From an uncultured Peptostreptococcaceae bacterium (GTDB taxonomy: Bacteria > Bacillota > Clostridia > Peptostreptococcales > Anaerovoracaceae): a stretch of 64,000 nt of DNA. The first letter of the stretch is position 1; the number at the start of each line of letters is the position of its first letter. The notes under the pieces are model-generated. The model saw only the letters and a list, made by a program, of their open reading frames with translations, did no database searches and had not been told where the DNA came from. Where the stretch lies: the NCBI GenBank assembly GCA_910588185.1, contig CAJUQR010000002.1, positions 128,318-192,317 on the forward strand. The letters run 5' to 3'. A program made the position numbers and the translations under genes. Shown here in pieces: positions 48,264 to 58,836 of this stretch.

Positions 48264-50918
48264 ATGGATAAGAAAATTGTTATAATAGATGGCAACAGTT
48301 TGATAAACAGGGCTTATTATGCTATGCAAAGGCCCATGATAACAAGAGATGGCATATATACTCAAGGAATATATGGATTTATAAATATGCTTCAAAAAAT
48401 AGAAAATGATTATGAACCTGAGTATTTGACCGTTGCCTTTGATCTTAAAGCGCCTACTTTCAGACATTTAGAATACGAAGAATATAAAGCTGGCAGAAAA
48501 GCCATGCCGACTGAACTTGTTATGCAGATGCCTATAATGAAAGATATTCTTAAGGCTATGAATATCTGTATATTGGAAATGGAAGGATATGAAGCTGACG
48601 ATATAATAGGTACCGTAGCAAGAATTACAGAAGAAGAGGAAATAACACCACTTATAATAACAGGAGACAGAGACGCTCTTCAGCTTGTAACAGAAAAGAC
48701 AAATGTGATTATTACAAAGAGGGGAATAACCGATTTTGAGCTTTATGATCTTGATAAGATGAAAGAAAGATATAATCTTACTCCTGCTCAGTTTATAGAC
48801 CTCAAAGGTCTTATGGGTGATAGCTCAGATAATATTCCAGGGATACCAGGAGTAGGAGAAAAAACAGGTATAAAGCTTTTGGAACAGTTTGGAACAATTG
48901 AAAATATGCTGGCAAACACTGAAAACATTTCTTCTGAAAAACTCAGGACTAAAGTTGAAGAAAATGCACAGCTTGCATTAATGAGTAAACGTCTTGCCAC
49001 TATCAATGTAAATGTTCCTATTGATATCGATATAGAAAAATTAAAACTTGAAGAGCCCGATTATGAGGCTTTAGTAGAATTATATACAAAGCTGGAATTT
49101 AATAGCTTTTTAAAGAGACTAAAAGTTCCTGCGAAGGTAAATACAGTTGAACTTAAGGAGCTTGAAGTAAATAAAGAAATAATAGATGATGAAAATATTA
49201 TACCGAAAAAAATGTCTGTATTTGATAAAAAGGTATATATTAAAGTCTTTGGCAATATAAGTCATATAAATAAGCCTTATATAGAAGGAATTTTTATAAT
49301 GGATGATGATAATGCCATATATTTGGATACAACAAAAATTCCTATTAAGGTAATTATCAATGTATTAAATAATAAAGCCTTATCTTTTGTAGGCCACGAC
49401 ATAAAGGATGATATCTACAGTTTAATGTTTTTTGGATTAAAAAACTTTGATATATCATTCGATACTGCCGTAGCTGAATATGTTCTTGACCCTTCTAAAA
49501 ATAATTATAGTTTAAAGAATATTGTCCTTGAGAGGCTTCATTGGGATATTGAAAATTCAGAAGAATTTATATCAGGGAACGGACAGCTTGACTTCTTTGA
49601 AGATAATAGAAAAAAGATGCTCGATTACGGGATTAGAGTAGGTTCAGCAATAAAAGAGCTTATTAAAATCCAATCAGAAAAGATTGAATCTGAGAATCTT
49701 ATTAAGGTTTTCAGTGAGGCTGAATTACCTTTGATAGAGGTTATGGCTTCTATGGAGGTAGAAGGCATCAAACTTAACGGGAAGTTTATCGATGAGTTCG
49801 GAAAAGAACTAAAAGATAAAATAGCTGATTTGGAAAAAGAAATATATGATTATGCAGGATGTGAGTTTAATATTAATTCTCCGGTTCAGCTTGGCAATAT
49901 ATTATTTGAAACACTGAATCTTCCTTTTGGAAAAAAGACCAAGAGGGGATATAGTACCAGCGCTGATGTTCTGGAAAAAATAAAAGATAAGCATCCTATA
50001 GTAAACTCAATATTGGTTTACAGAAACCTTTCCAAGTTAAACTCAACATATGTTGAGGGAATGAAACCGCTTATATGTGATGACGGCAAAATCAGAGCAC
50101 ATTTTCAGCAGACTGTTACAGCGACAGGAAGAATAAGCTGTACTGAGCCTAATTTGCAGAATATACCTATAAGACAAGAACTTGGAAGAACTTTGAGAAA
50201 GGCATTTACTGCTGATAATGAAGGATATGTTCTTATCGGAGCCGACTATTCACAGATAGAATTAAGAGTGCTTGCTCATTTATCAAAAGATGATGATTTG
50301 ATAGAGGCTTTTAATAACGGAGACGATATACACAAACTTACCGCATCAAGAGTCCTTGGCATACCTTTTGATCAAGTTAATGCCCAGGAAAGAAGCAGAG
50401 CAAAGGCCGTTAATTTTGGAGTTATATATGGTATGAGCGGATTTGGTCTAAGCGAAGAATTGCAGATTTCAAGAAAAGAAGCAGAAAACTATATAAAAGA
50501 ATATTTTATCAAGCATAAAAAAGTAAAAGAATATATGGATAATCAAATTGATTTGTGCAAAGAAAATGGATATTCTGAGACTATATTAGGCAGAAAAAGG
50601 CCTATACACGAAATTAATGCTACGGGATATGTCATAAAACAGCTTGGCGAAAGGCTGGCTATGAACAGCCCTATACAGGGAAGCGCCGCAGATATAATTA
50701 AACTTGCAATGATTAAAGTTTATGAAAGACTTAAAGAATCTTTACCTGATACAAAGCTTATCTTGCAGGTACATGATGAACTCATACTTTGTGCACCAAA
50801 AAAGGATAAGGAGGAGGCAAAAAAACTCCTTAAAGATAGTATGGAGACGGCTGTTGACCTTTCAGTAAAGCTTGTTGCAGATGTAAATGAGGGTTACAGC
50901 TGGTATGATTTAAAATGA
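48264..50918 (+). CDS. polA: DNA polymerase I (proofreading site degenerate)
   Basis: An 884-residue polymerase for Okazaki fragment processing and repair. The 5'-nuclease domain spans about 1-290 (IIDGNSLINRAYYAM; GDSSDNIPGIPGVGEKT). The middle 3'-5' exonuclease domain is present as a fold but lacks the DxE metal motif (IYLDTTKIP at the expected place), as in Bacillus and Taq enzymes, so no proofreading is expected. The polymerase domain has motif A GADYSQIELRVLAHLS, motif B around RSRAKAVNFGVIYGMSG, and motif C QVHDELI. It ends in TGA overlapping the coaE ATG. GAAGAGG precedes the start. Confidence 0.97.
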   Translation: MDKKIVIIDGNSLINRAYYAMQRPMITRDGIYTQGIYGFINMLQKIENDYEPEYLTVAFDLKAPTFRHLEYEEYKAGRKAMPTELVMQMPIMKDILKAMNICILEMEGYEADDIIGTVARITEEEEITPLIITGDRDALQLVTEKTNVIITKRGITDFELYDLDKMKERYNLTPAQFIDLKGLMGDSSDNIPGIPGVGEKTGIKLLEQFGTIENMLANTENISSEKLRTKVEENAQLALMSKRLATINVNVPIDIDIEKLKLEEPDYEALVELYTKLEFNSFLKRLKVPAKVNTVELKELEVNKEIIDDENIIPKKMSVFDKKVYIKVFGNISHINKPYIEGIFIMDDDNAIYLDTTKIPIKVIINVLNNKALSFVGHDIKDDIYSLMFFGLKNFDISFDTAVAEYVLDPSKNNYSLKNIVLERLHWDIENSEEFISGNGQLDFFEDNRKKMLDYGIRVGSAIKELIKIQSEKIESENLIKVFSEAELPLIEVMASMEVEGIKLNGKFIDEFGKELKDKIADLEKEIYDYAGCEFNINSPVQLGNILFETLNLPFGKKTKRGYSTSADVLEKIKDKHPIVNSILVYRNLSKLNSTYVEGMKPLICDDGKIRAHFQQTVTATGRISCTEPNLQNIPIRQELGRTLRKAFTADNEGYVLIGADYSQIELRVLAHLSKDDDLIEAFNNGDDIHKLTASRVLGIPFDQVNAQERSRAKAVNFGVIYGMSGFGLSEELQISRKEAENYIKEYFIKHKKVKEYMDNQIDLCKENGYSETILGRKRPIHEINATGYVIKQLGERLAMNSPIQGSAADIIKLAMIKVYERLKESLPDTKLILQVHDELILCAPKKDKEEAKKLLKDSMETAVDLSVKLVADVNEGYSWYDLK

Positions 50919-51532
50919 TTAGAAGCAAAATGAAAATTATCGGATTGACCGGTGGAATAGGCAGCGGAAAATCTACAGTGTCATCGTATCTTGAAAAGAA
51001 AGGATGTAAAATTCTGGACTGTGATATGATATCAAGAAAGATGACTGAAAAAGGTTCTCCCGCTTTAGAAAAAATAAGACAACAATTTGGCAGCGAGTAT
51101 TTTTTATCTGACGGAACTCTTGACAGAAAGGCTCTTGGGGATTTTGTTTTTAACAACCGCAGTCAATTAGATGTACTACAAAAAATAATAACAGAAAAGG
51201 TCATAGAACACATAAACAACACAATTTCTTACCTAAAAGATTACCAATTTGAGGGTATAATAGTCATAGATGCACCTTTGTTATTTGAGTGCGGAATGGA
51301 AAATATCGCAGATGAGAATTGGCTGGTAACCGCATCGATTGATACTAGATTAGAAAGAGTTTCTAAACGTGACGGACTCTCAAAAGAGCAGATTTTGCTT
51401 AGAATAAATAATCAAATGCCGGAAGAGGAAAAAGAAAAGCTGTCTAATTGTGTTCTTGATAATTCTACAGATTTAGATGAGCTTTTTAACCAGATAGATA
51501 TGAATCTTGAAAGGATAAATAATGAATATTAA
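50915..51532 (+). CDS. coaE: dephospho-CoA kinase
   Basis: A 205-residue P-loop kinase making CoA from dephospho-CoA in the last biosynthetic step. GLTGGIGSGKSTVSSYL near the N-terminus is the family P-loop; DCDMISRKM and the LFECGMEN lid region follow. The ATG at 50915 overlaps the polA stop (ATGA) and implies coupled translation; the ATG at 50930 gives the more usual MKIIGLTGG start, and neither has a strong SD. It overlaps the substrate-binding protein gene by 11 bases. polA-coaE is a common Firmicute arrangement. Confidence 0.95.
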   Translation: MIRSKMKIIGLTGGIGSGKSTVSSYLEKKGCKILDCDMISRKMTEKGSPALEKIRQQFGSEYFLSDGTLDRKALGDFVFNNRSQLDVLQKIITEKVIEHINNTISYLKDYQFEGIIVIDAPLLFECGMENIADENWLVTASIDTRLERVSKRDGLSKEQILLRINNQMPEEEKEKLSNCVLDNSTDLDELFNQIDMNLERINNEY

Positions 51533-53159
51533 TAAAGAAGCGGTAGAGAATAATAGTCTCTTTAAATTCCTGAAAAAATATTGGATTCCTATTCTTGCTG
51601 TAATTGTAACAATTGCAGTGATAATTTCAACTATAGGAATATATAAGGAAGAAGTTTTGCATATAGATCCAAGTGTGGAATATGAAAACGGAGACAAACT
51701 TTATTTGGCTTCAAGTGCTTTAGATACTCTTAATCCTATAATTTCAAATTCATCTGACACATACTACATTTCAAAACTTATATATAGCAGTTTATTTGAT
51801 TATACTGATCAGTTCAATGTTGTGCCTGAACTTGTGGAAAAGTATACGACCGATACTGAGAAAGCACGTATTGATATAACTTTAAAAAGCGGAATCAAGT
51901 GGCATGACGGAACAGAATTTACTGCTAAAGATGTAAGTTTTACTGTAAATGCCATAAAATCTTATGGCAGCAAAGGAGTATATTACGATAAAGCTTCAAA
52001 GATATATTCAGTTCAAGTAAAAGATAACAGAAACCTCACAATATATTTTAGAAATAACCATGACTGTTCTCTTGATGATTTGGTATTTCCTATTTTGCCA
52101 AGCGGACAATATTCCTCAATAAGCAGTTTAATAAGAAACAGTGATGGATTTTCTCCTGTTGGAACAGGGCAGTATAAGTTTCAGTCATATAATTATTTAA
52201 AAGAATTGGAGCTTTCGCCTAACGAGTCATATTTTGGAGACAAAGCTTCTATGGGTATACACGTTGAAATTCTTCCTGATAAAAAATTAGCGTCAAATAT
52301 GATGGAAATACATGCTGTTACATGTTATGCAGACGATAGCTCCGAAAGATATTCTTTAGCAGCAGATAAGAATTTTACCATATGTGATATGACTTCCAAT
52401 GATGTTGAGTTCATAGTTTTTAATCAGTCAAAAGATCTTTTTAAAGAAAAGAAGGTAAGACAAGCGGCAGCGTATTCAATTGATACTGAAAATATTTTGG
52501 AAAAAGGATATATGGACGACGGAGTGCTTACAGACAATATATATTACCCTGGATTTTTAGGAGTTCCGGATACCCTGAGTTATTATCAAAAGGATGCAGA
52601 TAAAGCCAAAGAACTCTTAAAAGAAGCCGGCTATGAGGATCGCGATTTAAACGGAAAAATTGAAGACAATGAAGGAAAAAATGTAGAAATAACAATTCTT
52701 GTAAACAGTAATAACGCCATGCGTAATGCGGCAGCTAAAATCATAGCTAACGACCTTGAAAACGTGGGGTTTTCTGTAAACTTGAATTCATTAAAGTGGG
52801 AAGATTATGTAAAAAATATAGAAAGACGTGATTTTGATATCTTAGTTACCGGATATGATATGGAAGCGTCATACGACTTAAGAGAATTTTTTAACGGAAA
52901 AAACTTGTGGAAGTACACTAATAACGATATGCTTAAGCAAGCTTCAGAACTGGAGAGACTGCATGATGCCAGTGATTATAATTCCATATATACTGAGTTA
53001 AAGAACATGATGATGGATGAACTTCCGTATTATACTTTGTGCTATAAGAAGATGGGATTAATTGGTGTAGAATATTTTGAAGCAGGAAAGATATCTAACT
53101 TTGAAAATATTTATAAAAACTGCAATACATGGACTTGGAAAAAGGTAAAAGAAAGTTAA
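51522..53159 (+). CDS. membrane-anchored peptide-type solute-binding protein (SBP family 5)
   Basis: A 545-residue extracytoplasmic binding protein of the OppA/DppA family. The N-terminus is a short cytoplasmic segment and one strong hydrophobic helix (about residues 20-42) without a lipobox cysteine, so it looks tethered by an uncleaved helix, not lipid-modified. The binding domain shows IDITLKSGIKWHDGTEFTAK (about 107-126), VRQAAAYSIDTENIL (about 312-326) and KNVEITILVNSNN later, all family typical. No permease or ATPase genes adjoin; it may serve a distant ABC system or have a non-transport role such as chaperone-like substrate sensing. Its start overlaps coaE by 11 bases. Confidence 0.88.
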   Translation: MNINKEAVENNSLFKFLKKYWIPILAVIVTIAVIISTIGIYKEEVLHIDPSVEYENGDKLYLASSALDTLNPIISNSSDTYYISKLIYSSLFDYTDQFNVVPELVEKYTTDTEKARIDITLKSGIKWHDGTEFTAKDVSFTVNAIKSYGSKGVYYDKASKIYSVQVKDNRNLTIYFRNNHDCSLDDLVFPILPSGQYSSISSLIRNSDGFSPVGTGQYKFQSYNYLKELELSPNESYFGDKASMGIHVEILPDKKLASNMMEIHAVTCYADDSSERYSLAADKNFTICDMTSNDVEFIVFNQSKDLFKEKKVRQAAAYSIDTENILEKGYMDDGVLTDNIYYPGFLGVPDTLSYYQKDADKAKELLKEAGYEDRDLNGKIEDNEGKNVEITILVNSNNAMRNAAAKIIANDLENVGFSVNLNSLKWEDYVKNIERRDFDILVTGYDMEASYDLREFFNGKNLWKYTNNDMLKQASELERLHDASDYNSIYTELKNMMMDELPYYTLCYKKMGLIGVEYFEAGKISNFENIYKNCNTWTWKKVKES

Positions 53160-53193
53160 AATACAAAATTTTTTAGAAAACATTTGTATTTTT
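53159..53193 (+). terminator. weak AT-rich terminator candidate
   Basis: AATACAAA (53160-53167) pairs with TTTGTATT (53183-53190), followed by T residues. The stem is AT-only apart from one C-G pair, and the loop is long, so efficiency is doubtful. Confidence 0.4.
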
Positions 53194-53227
53194 GAAAACT
53201 TTGTGTTATCATTATTACATTGTATGT

Positions 53228-53314
53228 GCCGGCGTGATGGAATTGGCAGACGTGCAGGACTCAAAATCCTGTGGTGGCAACACCGTATGGGTTCGACCCC
53301 CATCGCCGGCACCA
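53228..53314 (+). tRNA. tRNA-Leu (anticodon CAA)
   Basis: An 87-nt class II tRNA with encoded CCA (53312-53314). The acceptor arms GCCGGCG (53228-53234) and CGCCGGC (53304-53310) pair fully; the anticodon loop CTCAAAA gives CAA, reading UUG; the long variable arm (TGGTGGCAACACCG region) and GGTTCGACC T-arm agree with tRNA-Leu. Confidence 0.97.
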
Positions 53315-53363
53315 ATCAATATACGTGTTAAAATCGTTTTTAACTCGAGAGGAGAGACAAAGT

Positions 53364-53771
53364 ATGAATTATTCGAGCCTTATTGTTTTAGTTGTTTTTA
53401 TCGCTATAATGTATTTTCTGATGATAAGACCTCAAAAGAAAAGAGATAAGCAAATTCAGGAGATGAGAAGCAGCCTTCAAGTAGGCGATGAAATCGTAAC
53501 TATCGGAGGTATTTGCGGTAAAATTGTTAAGACTAAGGATGAAACAATAGTTATACAGGTTGGTGCAGATAAAGTCAAGTTTGAAATGATGAGATGGTCA
53601 GTTTCATCAGTAGTAAACCCAAGCAATAAGCATAAGACCAACATTCTTGACGAAGAAGATACCAAGGATGCACCTAAAAAAGCAATGCCTAAAAAGCTTA
53701 AAAAGACTGCAGAAGTTGAGGAAGAAGTTCCTGCAGAACCAGTTGAGACAGAAAATAAAGAACAAGAATAA
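53364..53771 (+). CDS. yajC: preprotein translocase accessory protein YajC
   Basis: A 135-residue single-span membrane protein associated with SecDF. The N-terminal helix (LIVLVVFIAIMYFLMIRPQ) and following KKRDKQIQEM, then LQVGDEIVTIGGICGKIV, form the conserved YajC unit. A charged Lys/Glu/Pro tail of about 50 residues makes it longer than E. coli YajC (110). A frame extends upstream through the tRNA gene to 53271, but the ATG at 53364 with GAGAGGAG nine bases before is correct. A strong terminator separates it from secDF, so the two are probably independent transcripts. Confidence 0.95.
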   Translation: MNYSSLIVLVVFIAIMYFLMIRPQKKRDKQIQEMRSSLQVGDEIVTIGGICGKIVKTKDETIVIQVGADKVKFEMMRWSVSSVVNPSNKHKTNILDEEDTKDAPKKAMPKKLKKTAEVEEEVPAEPVETENKEQE

Positions 53772-53780
53772 TAAAAACTT

Positions 53781-53810
53781 AAAGTCCCGGGAATTCCGGG
53801 ACTTTTTTAT
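53781..53810 (+). terminator. rho-independent terminator
   Basis: AAAGTCCCGG/CCGGGACTTT (53781-53790 with 53796-53805), five-base loop, T run; GC-rich and strong. Confidence 0.93.
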
Positions 53811-53928
53811 TGAAAATACAGTGTTTATGCTTGTAACTATTAGCAAAAAGTAGTACAATATAATGTAAAATAAAATGCCATTTTTGTGCGTTCATATAAT
53901 ATTTATCAGGAAAAGAGGTTTTTGAGAA

Positions 53929-56136
53929 ATGAATCAAACACTAAAGCGAGTACTGGCAATCTTAGTGATTGTTATTACTTTTTTTGCATGGTATGTCAGT
54001 GTGTTCGGGATAGGTTCCATAGATTCCGCTAAAGATGCCCTTAAGTATGGTCTGGATATAGACGGCGGAGTTTATGTAGTTATGGAAGCTGATACAGATT
54101 TGAAAGGCGAAGAACTAAAAAAGCTTATGGATCAGACCAGAGCTGTTTTAGATAATCGTGTAAATCAAATGGGTGTAGCTGAATCCTCAGTTACCATTGA
54201 AGGAGATAATCGTTTAAGAGTAGAAATTCCGGGAGCAGAAAACGCAGAAGAAGCAATAAAGGCAGTGGGTAAAACTGCTCAGCTACAGTTTGTACTTGCA
54301 GACGGAAGTGTTGTTCTTGATGGAAGTAACGTGAAAGACGCACAGATAGCTACAGACGGTTCGAAATATAAGATATTGCTTGACTTTGACAGTGAAGGCG
54401 CTGCTAAATTTGAATCTGGTACAAAAACGGCTCTTTCAGGTACTGTAACACCTAATATACCTTCTGTTAAAAAGAATCAAATTGCTATAATATTGGACAA
54501 CGAAATAATAGCGCATCCAAATGTAAACAGCGTAATAAGCAGTGGCAGTTGTGAAATGACTGGAGGATATTCAAGAGAAGAGGCTTCTACTATAGCAGCT
54601 CTCATAAGAGGAGGAGCGCTTCCTGTAGATCTTGTAGAAGTTCAGTCTTCAGTTCAATCTGCCAGCATAGGAGCAGATGCCCTTGACAAATCCATAGTAG
54701 CAGGCGCAATAGGCATATTGCTTGTGTTCTTATTAATGATAATATTCTACGGAATGCTTGGTATTTTAGCTGACATAGCATTGTCTTTGTACGTCGCTAT
54801 GTTTATTTGGGCAATGGCTGCATTTGATGTAGTTCTCACATTACCTGGAATTGCGGCATTGATATTATCTATAGGTATGGCGGTAGACGCTAATGTAATT
54901 ATCTTTGCAAGAATAAAAGAAGAAATTTGCGCAGGTAAAAGTATAAGAGTTGCAGTCAGCGCAGGGTTTAAAAATGCCCTTACAACAGTACTTGATGCTC
55001 AGATTACTACATTGATAGCCGCAGTGGTTCTGTATGAAGTAGGAACTACTTCTGTAAAGGGATTCGCATTTACTCTGATAATAGGTATAGTAATAAGCAT
55101 TTTCACCGCAGTTGTGGTTACTCAGCTTTTCATTTCATTGCTGGCAGAAAGCAAAAAGTTTGCGAAAAACAAATTCTTTGGAGTTAAAGAAGACGGCACA
55201 CCTAAACAGTTCCTCAATAAAACTTTTAACTTTATAAAACACAGAAAAGTATTTTACATAATAAGTATTGCAGTAATTGTCATCGGTATGGGATTTGCGT
55301 TCATAGGCGGAATGAACTATGGTATAGATTTCACCGGCGGAACCATGATTCAAGTTGAAATGGGTAAGGAAGTTCCTATTTCTGATGTTGAAAATTCAAT
55401 TAAAGAATTTGATATAGACCCGTCCATAATTTATTCAGGAGAAGGCAATACTCAAGTTGTAATAAAGACTACAAATGCGCTTAATAACGAAGAAAGAGCA
55501 AAAGTTATAGATGCTCTCGGTGAATCTTTTGGTATAACAGAAAAAGATGTATTGGCTTCAGAACAATTTGGACCTTCAGTAGGAGATGAGCTTAAAGCTA
55601 ATGCTGTAAAAGCTGTTTTAATAGCTTCAATAGGTATGCTGATATACATAATTTTAAGATTCAAGTCTTGGAAGTATGGATTGTCCGCAGTTGTTGGAGT
55701 AGTTCATGATGTGCTTATGGTAATTTCATTCTATGCAATATTCGGATTTACTGTAAATAATCCGTTCATTGCGGCAATACTTACATTGGTAGGATATTCT
55801 ATAAATGATACAATAGTTATCTTTGACAGAATAAGAGAAAATAAAGCATTGTATAAAAAAGATAACAGTGAAATCAACATAGACAGAAGTATAAACAGCA
55901 CTCTTAACAGGACTATAATGACATCTCTTACGACTTTAGTCGTAATGGTACCGTTATGTATAATGGTATCTTCAAGCATCAGAGAATTTATAATTCCTTT
56001 GATGGTAGGAGTAATAGTAGGATGCTATTCTTCAATTTTTGTTTGCAGTCCAATTTACTATGAATTATGCAAAGGAAATGAAGAATCAAAATACACAAAA
56101 CAAATAAGCGGAAAGACTAAGAAGAAAAAGAAATAA
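53929..56136 (+). CDS. secDF: fused SecD-SecF translocase subunit
   Basis: A 735-residue fusion of SecD (about 1-420) and SecF (about 430-735), which uses the ion gradient to pull exported proteins through SecYEG. The SecD part has the first helix, GLDIDGGVYVVMEAD, the periplasmic domain and the five-helix bundle with IAALILSIGMAVDANVIIFA (about 304-323). The SecF part starts after KHRKVFYIISI with GGMNYGIDFTGGTMIQVE and ends with TLVGYSINDTIVIFDRIREN (about 622-641). Fusion is normal for many Firmicutes. AAAGAGG precedes the ATG. The rel gene follows 29 bp later. Confidence 0.96.
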   Translation: MNQTLKRVLAILVIVITFFAWYVSVFGIGSIDSAKDALKYGLDIDGGVYVVMEADTDLKGEELKKLMDQTRAVLDNRVNQMGVAESSVTIEGDNRLRVEIPGAENAEEAIKAVGKTAQLQFVLADGSVVLDGSNVKDAQIATDGSKYKILLDFDSEGAAKFESGTKTALSGTVTPNIPSVKKNQIAIILDNEIIAHPNVNSVISSGSCEMTGGYSREEASTIAALIRGGALPVDLVEVQSSVQSASIGADALDKSIVAGAIGILLVFLLMIIFYGMLGILADIALSLYVAMFIWAMAAFDVVLTLPGIAALILSIGMAVDANVIIFARIKEEICAGKSIRVAVSAGFKNALTTVLDAQITTLIAAVVLYEVGTTSVKGFAFTLIIGIVISIFTAVVVTQLFISLLAESKKFAKNKFFGVKEDGTPKQFLNKTFNFIKHRKVFYIISIAVIVIGMGFAFIGGMNYGIDFTGGTMIQVEMGKEVPISDVENSIKEFDIDPSIIYSGEGNTQVVIKTTNALNNEERAKVIDALGESFGITEKDVLASEQFGPSVGDELKANAVKAVLIASIGMLIYIILRFKSWKYGLSAVVGVVHDVLMVISFYAIFGFTVNNPFIAAILTLVGYSINDTIVIFDRIRENKALYKKDNSEINIDRSINSTLNRTIMTSLTTLVVMVPLCIMVSSSIREFIIPLMVGVIVGCYSSIFVCSPIYYELCKGNEESKYTKQISGKTKKKKK

Positions 56137-56165
56137 CATACAATCTATTCGGGAGTTATAACCAA

Positions 56166-58367
56166 ATGATGACAAAAGCTGAATTTTTGGAACAATTATT
56201 AGAAATTAATTCAAAATATAGCACAGAGTTAATCGGGAAAGCCTTTGATAAGGGTGAAAAATTGCACGACGGACAGTTTAGAAAAAGTGGGGAACCATAC
56301 TTTATTCATCCGATTAATGTTGCGCTTATATTAGCGCGCCTTGGAATGGACGAATCCACGCTGATAGGCGGACTTTTGCATGATGTGGTTGAAGATACCG
56401 AATATACAAGAGAAGAACTGGTAGAAGATTTCAGTGAAGAAATTGCTTTGCTTGTAGATGGAGTAACTAAGCTGGGATCCATAAAATTTGAATCTAAAGA
56501 AGAAGTGCAGGCAGAGAATTTTAGAAAGATGTTTCTTGCCATGTCAAAGGATATAAGGGTTCTTATAATAAAACTTGCAGACAGGCTTCATAACATGCGT
56601 ACCATAGAATATATGAAGCCGGCTAAAATAGAAGAAAAGTGCAAAGAAACATTGGAAATATATGCTCCTCTTGCAAGCAGACTTGGAATTTCAGCAGTAA
56701 AATTTGAGCTTGAAGATATAGCACTTAAATATTTATATCCCAAAGAATTTGAAGAGCTAAGTGAAAAGGTAAGTCAAAGAAAGACTCAAAGAGAAGAAAC
56801 TATAAATCTGGTTATAGACGAGATAAAAGAGTCTCTTGATGACATGAATCTTCACTATGATATATACGGCAGGGCAAAGCACTTTTACAGTATATACAGA
56901 AAGATGAAATTTCAAAACAAGCAGATAGATGAAATCTTTGACTTAATAGCTGTAAGAATCATAGTAGATACAGTTAAAGACTGTTATGCAGTTCTTGGCA
57001 TAGTTCATACCATGTGGAAGCCTATACCTGGAAGGTTTAAGGATTATATAGCTATGCCTAAACCTAATATGTATCAATCTCTTCATACTACTGTAATAGG
57101 TGATAATGGAGAACCTTTTGAAATACAGATTAGAACATATGAAATGCATGAAGTTGCAGAGTACGGAATAGCAGCTCACTGGAAATATAAAGAAGGAAAT
57201 ACATCAGGCGATGCTTCAAGTGATGATATGAAGCTGGCTTGGCTAAGACAGTCCCTTGAATGGCAGCAAGATATTAATGATCCTAAAGACTTTTTAGAGA
57301 CCATGAAGATGGATTTGTTTGCGACACAGGTATTTGTATTCACACCTAGAGGAGATGTTATAGAGCTTCCAGCAGGATCTACTCCTCTTGACTTTGCATT
57401 TAAAATTCACTCGGCAATAGGATGTAAATGCGTAGGAGCTAGAGTTAACGGTAAAATGGTTACTATCGACCACACTCTTCAGAATGGAGATATAGTGGAA
57501 ATTGTAACATCGGCAAATTCTGCAGGGCCTAGTGTAGATTGGCTTAAAATTGCGAAAAGTTCCAATGCCAGAAACAAGATAAGAGGTTGGCTGAAAAAAG
57601 AAAACAAATCCGATAAAATCGAAAAAGGCAAGGATCTAATTGATAGAACTATACGAAAAAAAGGATATGATCCGGCTACTTGTGCAAAAACTTCTTATAT
57701 AAATAAAGCGATGAAAGCAATGAATTTTGCAAGCAGCGATGAAGGATTCACACAGCTTTCCAATGGGGGTACCATTGTAAGCAAATTCTGTAATTTATTG
57801 TTTAGCTATTATAATGAAGAGAATAAACAAGAAACCAAGTCTGATGAAAGCATACTTGAAAATATCAAAACACAGGAGGCTCGTCGTCAAAAGTATGGTT
57901 TAAGACAAAAGGAAAGTCCAGGAGTAATAGTAAAAGGCGCTGATAATTTGATGATTAAACTGGCAAAATGCTGTAATCCTGTACCTGGCGATGAAATCGT
58001 AGGATTTATTACAAAAGGACGTGGCATATCAGTGCACAGATGTGATTGTTCCAATATAAGCAGCTTGCCTGATAATGAGAAGGCAAGATTTATAGATGTA
58101 GAATGGGAAGACCTAAAAGCAGGGAAATCCTATGATGCTGATATATGCCTTATAGGCAATGATAGAAAAGGAGTATTGTCGGATATATCTAGAGTGTGCG
58201 AGGATCTTGATATTCATCTTTCAGGAGTGAATGCCAAGACCGGAAAAGACGGTAGCCTTACTATGACCATAACTTTATCAATATCCAGTACGCAAGAAAT
58301 GCAAAAAGTGCTCAGAATATTGAGAAACATAGAAGGTATACAACACGTTTACAGAGCAAAATCTTAA
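56166..58367 (+). CDS. relA: bifunctional (p)ppGpp synthetase/hydrolase (Rel/SpoT family)
   Basis: A 733-residue long RSH enzyme controlling the stringent response. The hydrolase HD domain is intact ([25 protein letters not shown] near residue 75, and [11 protein letters not shown]), and the synthetase domain has [15 protein letters not shown] and the [20 protein letters not shown] region. TGS ([20 protein letters not shown], about 394-413), a Cys-rich zinc-finger segment ([14 protein letters not shown]) and a C-terminal ACT domain follow. Both activities are therefore expected. Start ATG at 56166 follows GGGAG about nine bases upstream. The dtd gene begins 10 bp after its stop, a conserved pair. 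Confidence 0.96.
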   Translation: MMTKAEFLEQLLEINSKYSTELIGKAFDKGEKLHDGQFRKSGEPYFIHPINVALILARLGMDESTLIGGLLHDVVEDTEYTREELVEDFSEEIALLVDGVTKLGSIKFESKEEVQAENFRKMFLAMSKDIRVLIIKLADRLHNMRTIEYMKPAKIEEKCKETLEIYAPLASRLGISAVKFELEDIALKYLYPKEFEELSEKVSQRKTQREETINLVIDEIKESLDDMNLHYDIYGRAKHFYSIYRKMKFQNKQIDEIFDLIAVRIIVDTVKDCYAVLGIVHTMWKPIPGRFKDYIAMPKPNMYQSLHTTVIGDNGEPFEIQIRTYEMHEVAEYGIAAHWKYKEGNTSGDASSDDMKLAWLRQSLEWQQDINDPKDFLETMKMDLFATQVFVFTPRGDVIELPAGSTPLDFAFKIHSAIGCKCVGARVNGKMVTIDHTLQNGDIVEIVTSANSAGPSVDWLKIAKSSNARNKIRGWLKKENKSDKIEKGKDLIDRTIRKKGYDPATCAKTSYINKAMKAMNFASSDEGFTQLSNGGTIVSKFCNLLFSYYNEENKQETKSDESILENIKTQEARRQKYGLRQKESPGVIVKGADNLMIKLAKCCNPVPGDEIVGFITKGRGISVHRCDCSNISSLPDNEKARFIDVEWEDLKAGKSYDADICLIGNDRKGVLSDISRVCEDLDIHLSGVNAKTGKDGSLTMTITLSISSTQEMQKVLRILRNIEGIQHVYRAKS

Positions 58368-58377
58368 AGGAAATTTT

Positions 58378-58827
58378 ATGAGAGCAGTAGTACAGAGAGT
58401 AACCAGTGCGGATGTAACTGTAGATGATACAATCACAGGAGAGATAGAAAAAGGATTAGTAGTCCTTTTAGGTGTAGAAGATACAGATAATGAAAAAGAT
58501 GCAGATTACATGGCAGATAAGATTACAGGTCTTAGAATATTCGAAGATTCAGAAGGTAAGATGAATCTATCTGTCAGCGATGTATCTGGCAAAGTATTGG
58601 CAGTATCTCAGTTTACGCTTCTTGGAGATGTGCGAAAAGGGAAAAGACCAAGTTTTTCTAAAGCAGCGCCGCCAAAAGAAGCTAACGAATTGTACAGATA
58701 TTTTATTAATAAAGTTAAAGAAAAAGGTATCACAACAGAAGAAGGTATTTTCCAGGCTGAAATGCTGGTCAGAATTTATAACGATGGACCAGTTACAATA
58801 TTGCTTGACAGTAAAAAATTGTTTTAG
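58378..58827 (+). CDS. dtd: D-aminoacyl-tRNA deacylase
   Basis: A 149-residue DTD that frees tRNA mischarged with D-amino acids or glycine. It starts [16 protein letters not shown], has the [17 protein letters not shown] segment (family SQFTLxADxxKGxRPSF) and the Gly-cisPro region [11 protein letters not shown] at the end; the usual GVFGAxM motif is GIFQAEM. Length is normal. It lies between rel and a metallo-hydrolase gene, with short gaps, in one long operon. Confidence 0.96.
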   Translation: MRAVVQRVTSADVTVDDTITGEIEKGLVVLLGVEDTDNEKDADYMADKITGLRIFEDSEGKMNLSVSDVSGKVLAVSQFTLLGDVRKGKRPSFSKAAPPKEANELYRYFINKVKEKGITTEEGIFQAEMLVRIYNDGPVTILLDSKKLF

Positions 58828-58836
58828 AGGTGAAAT

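Noticed and set aside
53271..53363. N-terminal extension of yajC through the tRNA gene
   Set aside because: The frame runs through tRNA-Leu; the ATG at 53364 has a strong SD and gives the standard YajC start.
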